64,000 nucleotides of DNA from Bacteroides timonensis (GCF_000513195.1 NZ_CBVI010000031.1:1-64000), one strand, 5' to 3'; shown: positions 17,591 to 27,062, numbered from the stretch's first letter. Numbers and translations are program-made. Notes: generated by a model from the letters alone, not told the origin.

Positions 17591-18760
17591 TTACATCAAG
17601 AATCCCAGCAAGATACCGGCAGCTACTGCTGAACCGATTACACCTGCAACGTTCGGACCCATGGCGTGCATCAACAGGTAGTTTGTAGAATCATATTCCA
17701 GACCTACTACCTGAGAGATACGTGCCGAATCAGGTACGGCAGATACACCTGCATTACCGATCAACGGGTTGATCTTATTCTCTTTCTTCAGGAAGAGGTT
17801 GAATATCTTCACGAAGATCACACCTGAAGCGGTAGCAATTACGAATGACAATGCACCCAGACCGAAGATCTTGATAGAGTCGAGCGTCAGGAACTCAGAA
17901 GCCTGAGTAGAGGCACCTACTGTCAAACCTAATAAGATAGTAATTGTATCAATTAGCGGACCGCGTGCTGTTTCAGCCAAACGACGGGTTACACCACTTT
18001 CTTTCAACAGGTTACCGAAGAACAGCATACCCAACAAAGGCAGACCGGACGGAACAAGGAAACAAGTCAGCAACAAACCGATAATCGGGAAGATAACTTT
18101 CTCCGTGTGAGAAACTACGCGCGGTGGTTTCATACGGATCAGACGTTCGTGCTTGTTAGTCAACAGGCGCATGATAGGCGGCTGGATTACCGGTACCAAT
18201 GCCATGTAAGAATAGGCTGATACCGCAATTGCCCCCATCAGATTAGGGGCCAACTTGGATGAAAGGAAGATAGCCGTCGGACCGTCGGCACCACCAATGA
18301 TACCGATTGCACCGGCTTGCATAGGATCGAAACCTATTTCCAAAGCAATCATATAAGCACCGAAGATACCAAACTGAGCAGCAGCACCGATTAGTAACAA
18401 CTTAGGATTGGATATCAGAGACGAGAAGTCCGTCATAGCACCAATGCCCAAGAAGATGAGCGGTGGATACCAACCGGAGGTTACTCCCTGATATAAGATG
18501 TTGAGTACAGAACCTTCCTCATAGATACCAACTTTCAGTCCGGCTTCCATGTTGAAAGGAATATTACCGATCAGCATACCGAATCCGATAGGAATCAGCA
18601 GCATCGGTTCAAATTCCTTGGCTACCGCCAAGTATATGAAGAACAAACCTACCAGGATCATAACGACGTGGCCTACCGTTGCATTGGCAAAACCCGTGTA
18701 CGTCCAGAAGTCGGCAAGGTTGTTTCCTATAAATGTGATAAATTCTCCCATATTATTCAA
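17591..18760 (-). CDS. mmdB: Na+-translocating decarboxylase beta subunit (MmdB/OadB)
   Basis: A 389-residue, very hydrophobic inner-membrane protein of the OadB/GcdB/MmdB family. It decarboxylates carboxybiotin and pumps Na+ out. Family hallmarks are present: the GIIGGADGPTAIFLS segment with the Asp of the Na+/proton path, and the C-terminal GNAGVSAVPDSARISQ and MGPNVAGVIGSA blocks. The start overlaps the end of the biotin carrier gene by 8 nt, showing tight translational coupling. It is the last gene of the mce-mmdA-oadG-mmdC-mmdB operon. The neighbouring epimerase favours methylmalonyl-CoA rather than oxaloacetate as substrate. Confidence 0.93.
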   Translation of the reverse strand: MNNMGEFITFIGNNLADFWTYTGFANATVGHVVMILVGLFFIYLAVAKEFEPMLLIPIGFGMLIGNIPFNMEAGLKVGIYEEGSVLNILYQGVTSGWYPPLIFLGIGAMTDFSSLISNPKLLLIGAAAQFGIFGAYMIALEIGFDPMQAGAIGIIGGADGPTAIFLSSKLAPNLMGAIAVSAYSYMALVPVIQPPIMRLLTNKHERLIRMKPPRVVSHTEKVIFPIIGLLLTCFLVPSGLPLLGMLFFGNLLKESGVTRRLAETARGPLIDTITILLGLTVGASTQASEFLTLDSIKIFGLGALSFVIATASGVIFVKIFNLFLKKENKINPLIGNAGVSAVPDSARISQVVGLEYDSTNYLLMHAMGPNVAGVIGSAVAAGILLGFLM

Positions 18761-19181
18761 TAATTACAAGGTCATTACCTTCGAGAACGGAATCTCCTTT
18801 ACTTACGTTGATCGCAGTGATTTTACCGTCTTTGTCGGCATTGATATTGTTCTCCATCTTCATAGCCTCAAGGATAATAATGGTTTGTCCTCTCTTCACT
18901 GTATCACCCACATTGACTTTGATGTCGAGGATAACACCAGGAAGCGGTGATTTAACACCTGACTTGCCAGTAGAAGCAGTAGCCGGTTTCACTACCGGAG
19001 TTGCAGGAGCGGGGGCCGGAGTTGTAGGACGTACTACCGGTTTAACAACCACTTTCGGTGCCTTTTCCATTTCTACCTTGTAGGGGGTACCGTTCACTTC
19101 AACATGAGCGATATTTTCATCGATATCTCCAATGGTAACTTTATATGTATTACCGTTGATTTTATATTTATATTCTTTCAT
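18753..19181 (-). CDS. mmdC: Biotin carboxyl carrier subunit (MmdC)
   Basis: A 142-residue biotin carrier. It has an N-terminal beta domain, a Pro/Ala/Thr-rich flexible linker (about residues 45-70) and a C-terminal biotinyl domain with the signature EAMKMEN, whose Lys carries biotin. It shuttles CO2 from the carboxyltransferase MmdA to the membrane pump MmdB. The gene sits between oadG and mmdB, overlapping mmdB by 8 nt. Confidence 0.93.
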   Translation of the reverse strand: MKEYKYKINGNTYKVTIGDIDENIAHVEVNGTPYKVEMEKAPKVVVKPVVRPTTPAPAPATPVVKPATASTGKSGVKSPLPGVILDIKVNVGDTVKRGQTIIILEAMKMENNINADKDGKITAINVSKGDSVLEGNDLVIIE

Positions 19182-19203
19182 CGTTTTATCAATTTATAGG
19201 TGA

Positions 19204-20136
19204 TTACTTTTTCAGAGGAGTTTCACGCAATGTGTAAATCTTCGAGCTCCATGGTGAGTAGCTGCGTTTCACACGGTTGATGGTAAGAACGGTATCTTCC
19301 ACATCGTGCACGTCGCTTTGCATTTCGTGCATAGCCATGGCAATGGCGGCAAATACTTCTCCCGGAGCTTCGCCCAGTTTCTTTTCCTTGGCTTCCTGCT
19401 TGTCGGTAATACCTTTTGCCTTCATCGCATTGCGCTTGCTGAGGCTTACGGATGCTTTGCCGACAATTTTGAAAGATATGAAAAGCAAAAGCAAACCGCA
19501 GAATACTACGCTCATGGCGGAGATGGACATACCGATGCCATTGCTGTCATGCTGTTCGAACTTCTCCATTTTGGCATTACTGTCGATAGTCTTGTTGTTA
19601 GTGCTCGGAGTTACATATTTTTCTGCACTACCGTCTTTAACTTCCCATTGAGGGACAGCATCACTAACACGCCCATAAGACTGATTGGCTTTCAATGCTC
19701 CGGCAGGAATAGTCACTTCATCAATCAACTTACGACCGGAATCGAATAAGCCTATCCAGTTCTCCTTTTCCGGATCCAGCGTAAAGTTGGTATGGAACGT
19801 ACCGCGTCTCGGCTCTCCATCCGCCCAGAACAATGCGTGTTGACGAGGTTTTACCAAAGTCAATATATCACCTTTGGGGATGAAGTATGGGATGGTGTCG
19901 CTACCTGGCTGAGCAACCATTAACAGGCATGCGGCGAGGTCGGCGCTACCATACGATCTGTTGAATATTTCAATCCATGCGCTGTGCAAGCCGTAGTCGT
20001 CCTGATAATTACCTTCGTTGGTAATCAGTACTTCATTCAGCACCAGCTTATTGTTCGATTTCTTCTCTCCGCAAGAAGAGCATACACCTAACACCAGCAG
20101 CAAGGTAAAGAATATTCCGATTTTTGTTTTATTCAT
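19204..20136 (-). CDS. OadG-family subunit fused to a lamin-tail-like domain
   Basis: A 310-residue protein that combines two parts. The N-terminus is a lipoprotein signal (VCSSC, C22), followed by a lamin-tail-like domain (residues about 30-165: KLVLNEVLITNEGNYQDDYG, WIEIFNRS, the FTLDPEKENWIGLFDSG strand). The C-terminal part has one membrane helix (MSISAMSVVFCGLLLLFISF, about 205-225) and an OadG-type cytoplasmic tail with a conserved EVFAAIAMAMHEM segment. Ordinary OadG/MmdD subunits are about 80-120 residues with one helix, so the secreted addition is large. It probably anchors or assembles the decarboxylase complex. It lies 22 nt upstream of mmdC. Confidence 0.8.
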   Translation of the reverse strand: MNKTKIGIFFTLLLVLGVCSSCGEKKSNNKLVLNEVLITNEGNYQDDYGLHSAWIEIFNRSYGSADLAACLLMVAQPGSDTIPYFIPKGDILTLVKPRQHALFWADGEPRRGTFHTNFTLDPEKENWIGLFDSGRKLIDEVTIPAGALKANQSYGRVSDAVPQWEVKDGSAEKYVTPSTNNKTIDSNAKMEKFEQHDSNGIGMSISAMSVVFCGLLLLFISFKIVGKASVSLSKRNAMKAKGITDKQEAKEKKLGEAPGEVFAAIAMAMHEMQSDVHDVEDTVLTINRVKRSYSPWSSKIYTLRETPLKK

Positions 20137-20229
20137 ATAACTTGATTTTTTTGAGTTGACAAGGGAACAAGGTTACGAGTTGACAAGGAGGCCTTGTATC
20201 TTGTGTCTTGTGACTTTGTCTACTGGGTT

Positions 20230-21783
20230 TTACAAAGGAATATTACCATGCTTCTTAGCCGGGTTAGTCAGTTTCTTAGTCTGCAACTGTTGCAAGGCGC
20301 GGATAATGCGGAAACGTGTGTTACGCGGTTCAATCACATCATCGATGTAACCATACTTGGCTGCATTGTAAGGATTAGCAAACAGCTTGGTGTATTCAGC
20401 TTCTTTTTCTGCCAGGAATTGAGCAGGATTTTCCTGTTCCTTAGCTTCGCGGGCATACAATACCTCAACGGCACCGGCACCACCCATAACGGCAATTTCA
20501 GCAGTAGGCCATGCGTAGTTCATGTCACCGCGGAGTTGCTTACAACTCATTACGATGTGTGAACCACCGTAAGATTTACGCAATGTTACTGTTACCTTAG
20601 GTACAGTAGCCTCACCGTAAGCGTACAACAACTTAGCACCGTGCAGAATTACCCCATTGTATTCCTGGCCTGTTCCCGGAAGGAATCCCGGAACGTCTAC
20701 CAATGAAACGATAGGAATATTGAAAGCATCGCAGAAACGAACGAAGCGGCCACCCTTACGAGATGCGTTGCTATCGAGCACACCTGCCAGATACTTCGGC
20801 TGGTTGGCAACGATACCTACGGACTGTCCGTTGAAACGTGCGAAACCGATAATGATATTCTTTGAGTAATCTTTCTGAACTTCAAGGAACTCACCGTTGT
20901 CAACGATAGCAGCAATTACTTCGTACATGTCGTACGGCTTGTTCGGGCTATCGGGGATGATTTCATTCAGAGAATCTTCCAGACGGTCGATAGGATCGGT
21001 GCAATCTACGTAAGGAGCTTCTTCCAGGTTGTTCTGAGGAATGTAGCTCAACAGTTTACGCAACAAAGCCAAACCTTCTTCTTCAGTCTTGGCAGTGAAG
21101 TGAGTTACACCTGATTTGGTAGAGTGAACACTTGCGCCACCCAGGTTTTCCTGAGTTACATCTTCACCCGTTACAGTCTTAACCACCTTCGGACCGGTAA
21201 GGAACATATAAGAAGTACCTTCCATCATCAACGTGAAGTCAGTCAGTGCAGGAGAATAAACAGCACCACCGGCACAAGGACCGAAGATACCCGAAATCTG
21301 CGGGATAACACCTGATGCCAGGATATTGCGCTGGAAGATTTCAGCATAACCTGCCAAGGCGTTGATACCTTCCTGGATACGTGCACCACCCGAGTCGTTG
21401 ATACCGATACAAGGAGCACCCATTTTCATAGCCTGATCCATAATCTTACAGATCTTCAGAGACATCGTTTCAGACAAAGAACCGGCAGAAACTGTAAAGT
21501 CCTGTGCGAACAGATAAACCAAACGACCGTCGATAGTACCACAACCGGTCACAACACCATCGCCGGGATAGTGTTTCTTTTCCATACCGAAGTTAGTACA
21601 TCTGTGCTCTACAAACATATCCATTTCTTCGAAACTACCTTCGTCGAGAAGCATGGCTATGCGCTCACGAGCTGTATATTTACCTTTCTCATGCTGTTTG
21701 GCAATCGCTTTTTCACCACCACCCAGACGTGCTGCCGTGCGGCGATCTATAAGCTCTTTGATCTTTTCAAGTTGATTACTCAT
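20230..21783 (-). CDS. mmdA: Methylmalonyl-CoA decarboxylase carboxyltransferase (MmdA)
   Basis: A 517-residue acyl-CoA carboxyltransferase (PCC beta/MmdA type) with both crotonase-like halves. Visible signatures: [19 protein letters not shown] and [18 protein letters not shown] in the N-half, and [21 protein letters not shown] and [10 protein letters not shown] in the C-half. It transfers CO2 from methylmalonyl-CoA to biotin, making propionyl-CoA; with the carrier and the membrane subunits this conserves energy as a Na+ gradient during propionate formation. It is the second gene of the operon, after the epimerase. Confidence 0.95.
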   Translation of the reverse strand: MSNQLEKIKELIDRRTAARLGGGEKAIAKQHEKGKYTARERIAMLLDEGSFEEMDMFVEHRCTNFGMEKKHYPGDGVVTGCGTIDGRLVYLFAQDFTVSAGSLSETMSLKICKIMDQAMKMGAPCIGINDSGGARIQEGINALAGYAEIFQRNILASGVIPQISGIFGPCAGGAVYSPALTDFTLMMEGTSYMFLTGPKVVKTVTGEDVTQENLGGASVHSTKSGVTHFTAKTEEEGLALLRKLLSYIPQNNLEEAPYVDCTDPIDRLEDSLNEIIPDSPNKPYDMYEVIAAIVDNGEFLEVQKDYSKNIIIGFARFNGQSVGIVANQPKYLAGVLDSNASRKGGRFVRFCDAFNIPIVSLVDVPGFLPGTGQEYNGVILHGAKLLYAYGEATVPKVTVTLRKSYGGSHIVMSCKQLRGDMNYAWPTAEIAVMGGAGAVEVLYAREAKEQENPAQFLAEKEAEYTKLFANPYNAAKYGYIDDVIEPRNTRFRIIRALQQLQTKKLTNPAKKHGNIPL

Positions 21784-21897
21784 TTTATTAAATATAATGG
21801 GTTAATACTATTTTTTTATTGTGAATTATGAATTACAAATGACGAACTGCCTGTAAAATAAGTAATCCGTCATTCCTAATTTCGTAATTAATGCATA

Positions 21898-22308
21898 TTA
21901 TTCCGGCTTTTCGCAAAGCTCTGTCAATACGCCCAGTGTTGATTTCGGGTGTAAGAAAGCAATGTTCAGACCTTCAGCACCTTTGCGCGGAGCCTTGTCG
22001 ATCAGGCGAACGCCTGCAGCTTCTATTTCAGCCAATGCGTTAGCTACACCGTCTTCAATAGCGAATGCCACGTGATGAACACCTGCGCCTTTGTTTTCGA
22101 TGAACTTAGCGATAGTACTTTCGGGAGAGGTCGGTTCGAGAAGTTCGATTTTAGTGTCACCAACTTTCAGAAAAGCGGTTTTTACTTTCTGGTCTTCTAC
22201 AGTTTCGATGTTGTAGCACTTCAGACCCAATACGTTCTCGTAATACGGCAGGGCTTCTTCAATGCTTTTTACGGCAATGCCCAGATGCTCAATGTGTGAA
22301 ATCTTCAT
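21898..22308 (-). CDS. mce: Methylmalonyl-CoA epimerase
   Basis: A 136-residue member of the glyoxalase/VOC fold, normal size for the epimerase. The paired beta-alpha modules are visible, with likely metal ligands His (IEHLGIAVKS), His-His (GAGVHHVAFAIED) and Glu (GVLTELCE), and the family segment DKAPRKGAEGLNIAFLHPKSTLGVL. It converts (R)- to (S)-methylmalonyl-CoA, linking the B12 mutase to the decarboxylase encoded next. First gene of the operon; the spacing to mmdA is 114 nt. Confidence 0.95.
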   Translation of the reverse strand: MKISHIEHLGIAVKSIEEALPYYENVLGLKCYNIETVEDQKVKTAFLKVGDTKIELLEPTSPESTIAKFIENKGAGVHHVAFAIEDGVANALAEIEAAGVRLIDKAPRKGAEGLNIAFLHPKSTLGVLTELCEKPE

Positions 22309-22452
22309 AACTATATTTATTAATGTTGGTATAATGTCTTAATCAAAGGCATAAAACAGCACAAAGAAAGAGATTTCTTCCTTAATAAAGAAATTTTTCG
22401 TCAATTAATTATTGGATATTTGAAGTTTGGAAAGGTTTTTTTAGACTTCGGT

Positions 22453-24864
22453 TCAGAAGTCGAGCAACAGTCGGACGTTAATCTGACGGGATGTCAGGTA
22501 ATTGGGTACTGCAAACTGGTTATTTCGGGTATCTGTTACCCAATAATAGGAGTTGACATTGCTGATATTTAGCAAATTGAAAATATCAACCCCCAACCAA
22601 AGGCTGCGGATGCCGCGCTGATTTTCGCGTTCACTACGGTCGATGATACAGCGGGACATACCTATATCCACACGTCGGTAAGGGGATGTACGGAATACGG
22701 CAGCCTCGCGTCCGCTATGCGGGGGACCGAAGGGAAGACCTCCGGCAAGTGTACCTTTCAGGTTCATTTTCCACTTGCGGCTACCGGGAAAATAGTCCGT
22801 AAAATAGAGCGAAAGACGGTAGCGCTGGTCGGTGGGGCGGGGGAGCCATTGTCCGTTTATTTTCTCTTCGGTCTTCATCAGCGAGAAGCTCAGCCAGGAG
22901 TCTGTTCCGGGAACAAATTCACCGAACAGTTTCATGTCGATACCGGTGGCGTAACCTTTGGAAAGGTTGCGTCCGTAATAACTGATCCGTACATTATCTA
23001 TATTGTAAGGGATGAGATTGCTCAACGCTTTGTAATACACTTCCATAGAGAAGCGGAACGGGCGGTCCATGGCACGGAAATTATAGTCGCCGCCTGCCAC
23101 GAAGTGTAGGGAGCGCTGCGAACGGATGTCACGGTTCAGGGATACGGTAGCTATCCCGTCCACCTGGGTGGTATCCCGGAATTCTTTATAGAACGGTGCC
23201 TGGTAATAGACTCCGGCGGCTACTCTCAGGGTAAATTTCTCATTGAATGCCGGAATCAGTGCCAGGGAAGCACGTGGGCTGAAGATGAATTCTTTGTTCC
23301 AGTCCCAGTAACTGCCTCGTATGCCGGCGGTCAGGGTGAATAGTCCGGCGGTGGAGCGGAAGCGGTATGTATCTTGCAGGTAAAATCCGTATCGTTTGCT
23401 GTCCGTTTCGTTGCGTGAGCGGAGGGTGTAGAATAGTTCCGGCCCTTCGGAGGTCTGTGGCATGGAGTATCCGGCAGAGTCGCGCATTTCCCATTCGCGC
23501 ATCCGGTCTTTGATGCGCTCCCGTTTGAACTCCGCACCCCATTGCAAGGAGTGGCTTTTCAGTAGGTGGCGGCCTGTGATGGAATAACTTTGTACTTCTG
23601 CGGTAAGGTAATTGCGGGCATGTTCCATGTAAGTTCCCACACCGATGGTTTCGGAAGTTTCCTCTTCGTTGGTAGTGCCGTCTACTTGTGTTCCGCTGTC
23701 CAGGGAGTTCAGCCAGTATTGTCCGGTGATGTCGTATGTCTCCTGTTCTTTCGTGTGGAAGGCGGAGGCTTGCAGGGTCAGGCTGTTCTGTTCGTTCAGC
23801 CGGTAGGTGGCATAAGCGGTTCCAAACAGGGTGCGGAATAAATCTTTCTCCTGTCCTTCAAAATAGACTTTAAACTCGCGTACATTGCTGAGAGTGCCGA
23901 AGCGGGTGTAGCGGTCTTCCGGCTGGAAGTTATAGCGGTTTTCTGAAATATTGCCGATGACGCCTACTTCCCAACGCTTCGAAGGTGTCCAGTTCAGATA
24001 GCTCTGATAGTCGATATAGCGCGGGTCGTACTCTCCTTTTGTATCCAGCGTACCCAGCAGATATTGATTGGTTTTATAACGGATGCCGTTTGTCCAGGTT
24101 AGCTTTTTGGTGGCGATTCCTACGTATGCCGAGGCTCCCAACAGGCTGACGGAGGCACTTCCTTCTAACCGTTCGGGTTTCTTGTAGGTGATGTCCAGCA
24201 CGGATGACATCTTGTCCCCGTACTTGGCCTCATAGCCTCCCGTGGAGAAGCCGACGGATTGCACCATATCGGGATTGATGAAACTCAGCCCTTCCTGTTG
24301 CCCGGAACGGATCAGCAAGGGGCGGTATATTTCAATGCCGTTGACGTACACCATGTTCTCGTCGAAACTACCGCCGCGCACGTTGTATTGCGAACTGAGT
24401 TCGTTGTTGCTACTCACTCCGGCCTGTGTGGCTATCACGGCTTCTATGCTTCCGCCCGAAGCGTCAGGGGCCAGGCGGTTTTGTTTGGTTTCTATCTGTT
24501 GGATGGTTCCGGTTTGCCGGCGACGCTCTGTTACGCTCACTTCGCCCAATTCAAAATTCATCGGGGGCAAGGTTATGTTCAGACTGATATTCCCCTGTGG
24601 CCGTACTAACTTCCGTTTGCGGGTTTGGTATCCCAGCATGGAGAAGATAACTGTTACACTGTCCCGGCTTTCGAATTTCAGTGAATACCGTCCTTTCAGG
24701 TTGCTGACTGTGCCTATAGCCGTCCCTTCCAATCGTATTGTTGCCAATTCAATCGGATTGCCATTTTCATCCGTAACCGTTCCGCCTATCTTGACCGTTT
24801 TCTGGGCAAGGGCGGGAATGGAGAATAGGATTATAAGAGATGTCAGTAACCAAAAATGTCTCAT
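22453..24864 (-). CDS. TonB-dependent receptor
   Basis: An 803-residue outer-membrane receptor. It has a signal peptide (residues 1-20), a CarboxypepD_reg-like domain (about 23-105), a plug domain (about 120-235; SSQYNVRGGSFDENMVYVNGIEIYRP is typical) and a 22-strand-type barrel ending in INVRLLLDF with terminal Phe. No SusD-like gene is adjacent, so it is more like receptors for metals, cofactors or unknown small ligands. It is transcribed on its own; the mce start is 140 nt downstream. Substrate unknown. Confidence 0.88.
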   Translation of the reverse strand: MRHFWLLTSLIILFSIPALAQKTVKIGGTVTDENGNPIELATIRLEGTAIGTVSNLKGRYSLKFESRDSVTVIFSMLGYQTRKRKLVRPQGNISLNITLPPMNFELGEVSVTERRRQTGTIQQIETKQNRLAPDASGGSIEAVIATQAGVSSNNELSSQYNVRGGSFDENMVYVNGIEIYRPLLIRSGQQEGLSFINPDMVQSVGFSTGGYEAKYGDKMSSVLDITYKKPERLEGSASVSLLGASAYVGIATKKLTWTNGIRYKTNQYLLGTLDTKGEYDPRYIDYQSYLNWTPSKRWEVGVIGNISENRYNFQPEDRYTRFGTLSNVREFKVYFEGQEKDLFRTLFGTAYATYRLNEQNSLTLQASAFHTKEQETYDITGQYWLNSLDSGTQVDGTTNEEETSETIGVGTYMEHARNYLTAEVQSYSITGRHLLKSHSLQWGAEFKRERIKDRMREWEMRDSAGYSMPQTSEGPELFYTLRSRNETDSKRYGFYLQDTYRFRSTAGLFTLTAGIRGSYWDWNKEFIFSPRASLALIPAFNEKFTLRVAAGVYYQAPFYKEFRDTTQVDGIATVSLNRDIRSQRSLHFVAGGDYNFRAMDRPFRFSMEVYYKALSNLIPYNIDNVRISYYGRNLSKGYATGIDMKLFGEFVPGTDSWLSFSLMKTEEKINGQWLPRPTDQRYRLSLYFTDYFPGSRKWKMNLKGTLAGGLPFGPPHSGREAAVFRTSPYRRVDIGMSRCIIDRSERENQRGIRSLWLGVDIFNLLNISNVNSYYWVTDTRNNQFAVPNYLTSRQINVRLLLDF

Positions 24865-24991
24865 ACCTTTTCTATAACGGAGAAACTTCCCGAAACGTAT
24901 ATCAGGAGGTAAAAAAGAGCTTTTAACTTTGCTTCTTTATTTTTTATAGGTTAGTGTCACAAATGTTACAACTCCAATCCGTGCTTCGTTC

Positions 24992-24999
24992 TATCTTTG
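24992..24999 (+). promoter_or_regulatory. -7 box for yecH
   Basis: TATCTTTG at 24992-24999, a full TAnnTTTG match, is 15 nt before the start codon of the YecH-like gene. The leader would be about 9 nt, so translation starts on a nearly leaderless mRNA. No clear -33 element is seen. Confidence 0.5.
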
Positions 25000-25014
25000 C
25001 AGAAAAAATAGATT

Positions 25015-25248
25015 ATGGAACAATTACATGCTCATGAAGTCCTTCACATGATGGAAGGCAACAGTTACTCGGAATCATCATTGAAAGAAGCAATCATCCG
25101 GAAATTCGGCGAGCATCAACATTTCTATACTTGCTCGGCAGAAGATATGGATGCGGATGCGCTGATAGAGTTTCTGAAAGCGAAAAGCAAGTTTATGCCT
25201 GTTGCTGATGGATTTACGGTGGATATAACGAAGGTTTGCAACCATTGA
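25015..25248 (+). CDS. yecH: YecH-type metal-binding protein
   Basis: A 77-residue protein of the YecH family (DUF2492). The conserved N-terminal HAHEVLHMM, the central FYTCSAEDMDADALIEFL and the C-terminal DGFTVDITKVCNH with Cys/His are all present, and the length is exactly that of the family. The His and Cys residues suggest metal binding; the cellular role is not known. It stands alone between divergent and downstream neighbours. Confidence 0.85.
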   Translation: MEQLHAHEVLHMMEGNSYSESSLKEAIIRKFGEHQHFYTCSAEDMDADALIEFLKAKSKFMPVADGFTVDITKVCNH

Positions 25249-25286
25249 TGCTGATAACTTTAGTCCTATAGCGGTTTCTCGCTGTA

Positions 25287-25542
25287 CCTTTCACAGTTCT
25301 GCATCCCTTTATTCATCAGTGTTAGCGGGTGGAAGCGTGCTTTTTAAGCTTCTTGGTTTATGGTAAGCCTATTTGGGGCAATGGATGGAGTTGTTGTATG
25401 TTGATGATTAGCAAAATATTACGTTGATTTGTATAGCAAAACAAATGTATGTCATATCCACATATTGCCTCTACGCTATCCCCGTTTTATACTCTTCCAC
25501 CTGTTAAGGCCGATGAATAAAGGGGTATGAGTGTGTGGAAGG
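25287..25542. repeat. Element bounded by 49-bp imperfect inverted repeats
   Basis: The left arm 25287-25335 and the right arm 25494-25542 are inverted copies with an exact CCCTTTATTCATC core and matching ends (CCTTTCAC/CCTTCCAC outside, GGTGGAAG inside). The 158-bp interior is non-coding and AT-rich. The whole gap 25249-25626 contains no other gene. Size and layout are those of a miniature inverted-repeat element or a long transcribed hairpin. Confidence 0.55.
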
Positions 25543-25595
25543 GTTATGTATACAACAAAAAATATTTGAATACACATCTACAATAAAACAATTCG

Positions 25596-25603
25596 TACCT
25601 TTG
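25596..25603 (+). promoter_or_regulatory. -7 box for pantothenate kinase gene
   Basis: TACCTTTG at 25596-25603 matches TAnnTTTG and is 23 nt before the start codon at 25627. A convincing -33 element is not seen at the proper spacing. Confidence 0.45.
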
Positions 25604-25626
25604 TAACCGAATGCAATATTGAAACT

Positions 25627-26454
25627 ATGGGAATTGTAATAGGAATAGACGTTGGCGGAAGTACTACAAAAATTGTAGGAATCAACGGAGAACAGATACA
25701 GTCACCGATGTTTATCACTGCGACTGATCCGGTTACTTCTTTGTTCGGGGCTTTCGGGAAGTATATTTATGATAATGGTATTCAGCTTTCGGATATAGAG
25801 CAAGTGATGCTGACAGGTGTGGGTAGTGCATTTGTAGATAGTCCATTGTATGGTTTACCCACGGACAAAGTCGATGAGTTTATAGCCAATGGATTGGGGG
25901 CACGTCATGCCACGGATATTGATCAGCTGATTGTGGTAAGCATGGGAACGGGCACTTCTTTCGTAAGAATCAACGGAGAAAAGATAGAGCATATTGGTGG
26001 TATGGCAATTGGTGGAGGTACTTTGCAGGGACTTTCCCGCTTGTTGCTGAAGACGCATGATTTCAGGCAGATTGCAGCAATTGCCGAGAAAGGCGACGTT
26101 ACTCGTGTAAACTTACAGATCGGAGATATTTGCAATCGTCCTTTGCCGGATCTTCCGGTGCATGCCACTGCTTCGCTGTTCGGAAAAGCGGATAGCAACG
26201 CTTCGCAGGAAGATATTGCAAAAGGGATTATTTATATGGTGCTGCAAACGATAGGTGGTGCAGCGGTGTTGTCTGCGCTGAATGGTCCTATCAAAGATTT
26301 TGTCTTGATTGGTAATCTTACTAAATTTCCGCAGTGCCATGAGGTTTTTCCGAATATGGAAAAGATATATGGGGTGCGCTTCCATATTCCACCCTATGCG
26401 GAATATAGAACGGCGATAGGGGCGGCGCTGGCGTATATCAGGAAGAACGCTTGA
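25627..26454 (+). CDS. coaW: Type II pantothenate kinase
   Basis: A 275-residue ASKHA-fold kinase that phosphorylates pantothenate, the first step of CoA synthesis. The phosphate-1 loop GIDVGGSTTKIVGI is at residues 5-18, the phosphate-2/adenosine part includes VVSMGTGTSFVRI and GGMAIGGGTLQGLSRLL, and the C-terminus has VLIGNLTKFP. The length is typical for type II (eukaryote-like/Staphylococcus-like) enzymes. It is a single gene followed by the 11-bp repeat array, which may serve as its transcription end. Confidence 0.9.
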   Translation: MGIVIGIDVGGSTTKIVGINGEQIQSPMFITATDPVTSLFGAFGKYIYDNGIQLSDIEQVMLTGVGSAFVDSPLYGLPTDKVDEFIANGLGARHATDIDQLIVVSMGTGTSFVRINGEKIEHIGGMAIGGGTLQGLSRLLLKTHDFRQIAAIAEKGDVTRVNLQIGDICNRPLPDLPVHATASLFGKADSNASQEDIAKGIIYMVLQTIGGAAVLSALNGPIKDFVLIGNLTKFPQCHEVFPNMEKIYGVRFHIPPYAEYRTAIGAALAYIRKNA

Positions 26455-26494
26455 TTATCCGGGTTCGTGCGTCTCCGTAGGGCCTTCATGTCAT

Positions 26495-26604
26495 TTCCGT
26501 GCTATTTCCGTAATTCGTCCGTATCTGCTCCGTATCAACTCCGTGTCGGCTCCGTATCAGACCTCTTCTATAGGACACGGAGTAGGTACGGAGCAGATAC
26601 GGTT
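26495..26604. repeat. 11-bp phased inverted repeat array (copy 1)
   Basis: Ten consecutive 11-bp steps. The first six carry CTCCGTATC-like words (26495-26560); after a centre containing TCTATAGG the units turn over to ACGGAG-like words (26572-26604). The arms 26519-26547 and 26574-26602 are inverted copies at 27 of 29 positions around a 26-nt loop, so the RNA would fold into a strong stem. A related array with the same period and the same TCTATAGG centre is at 58916-59060. Confidence 0.8.
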
Positions 26605-26751
26605 CCGGTATAGTTTTGAAACATCGCATCTGATTACGTAAATAATAACCTTGTCACTGATTTCCGTGATAAATATTCTTCACTTGAGAAGAAATAAAAC
26701 TTGAAGTGCTTTTTATTTTTAGAAAGTTCTTCCTAATAAAGAAAATTATTC

Positions 26752-26759
26752 TACATTTG
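26752..26759 (+). promoter_or_regulatory. -7 box upstream of the palindrome and PEGA gene
   Basis: TACATTTG at 26752-26759 matches TAnnTTTG. If used, it would give a leader of about 300 nt for the gene at 27063, including the long palindrome. The -33 element is unclear. Confidence 0.4.
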
Positions 26760-26838
26760 CAGATGAAGTCAGGCCTGTTATAGCGATAAACGGCAAATAT
26801 GACTTTATGTTTTAAGAAAAAACGCAAGAAGCGAAAAG

Positions 26839-26991
26839 TTATTGTCCCCTTCTCTCGAATCTGGAAAATTCAAATGCCGTGGGATGATAGCAACAGTTTC
26901 TTCACGTCTATGTTATATATATAGGCGTGAGGGCTGTTGTCTATTACGGCATTAGGCATTTTCCAGAGCCTGAGAGAAGAATAGACAATAA
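26839..26991. repeat. Long interrupted palindrome, about 150 bp
   Basis: The two halves meet at a TATATATA centre near 26922. In order from the outside, GTTATTGTC, CTTCTCTC, TCTGGAAAAT, AATGCCGT, CAACAG and CACG-CTAT on the left all recur in reverse complement on the right, separated by small mismatched stretches. A further copy of the inner segment (CAGTCCTCACGC) follows at 26991-27003 and could pair alternatively with the right half. It lies in the likely 5' leader of the PEGA gene. It may be a miniature mobile element or a regulatory RNA structure. Confidence 0.7.
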
Positions 26992-27062
26992 CAGTCCTCA
27001 CGCTTTCTTTATATAATAACCCCGTTGATAGAGGACAGACGGAAAAATAAAGAAAAACACGT

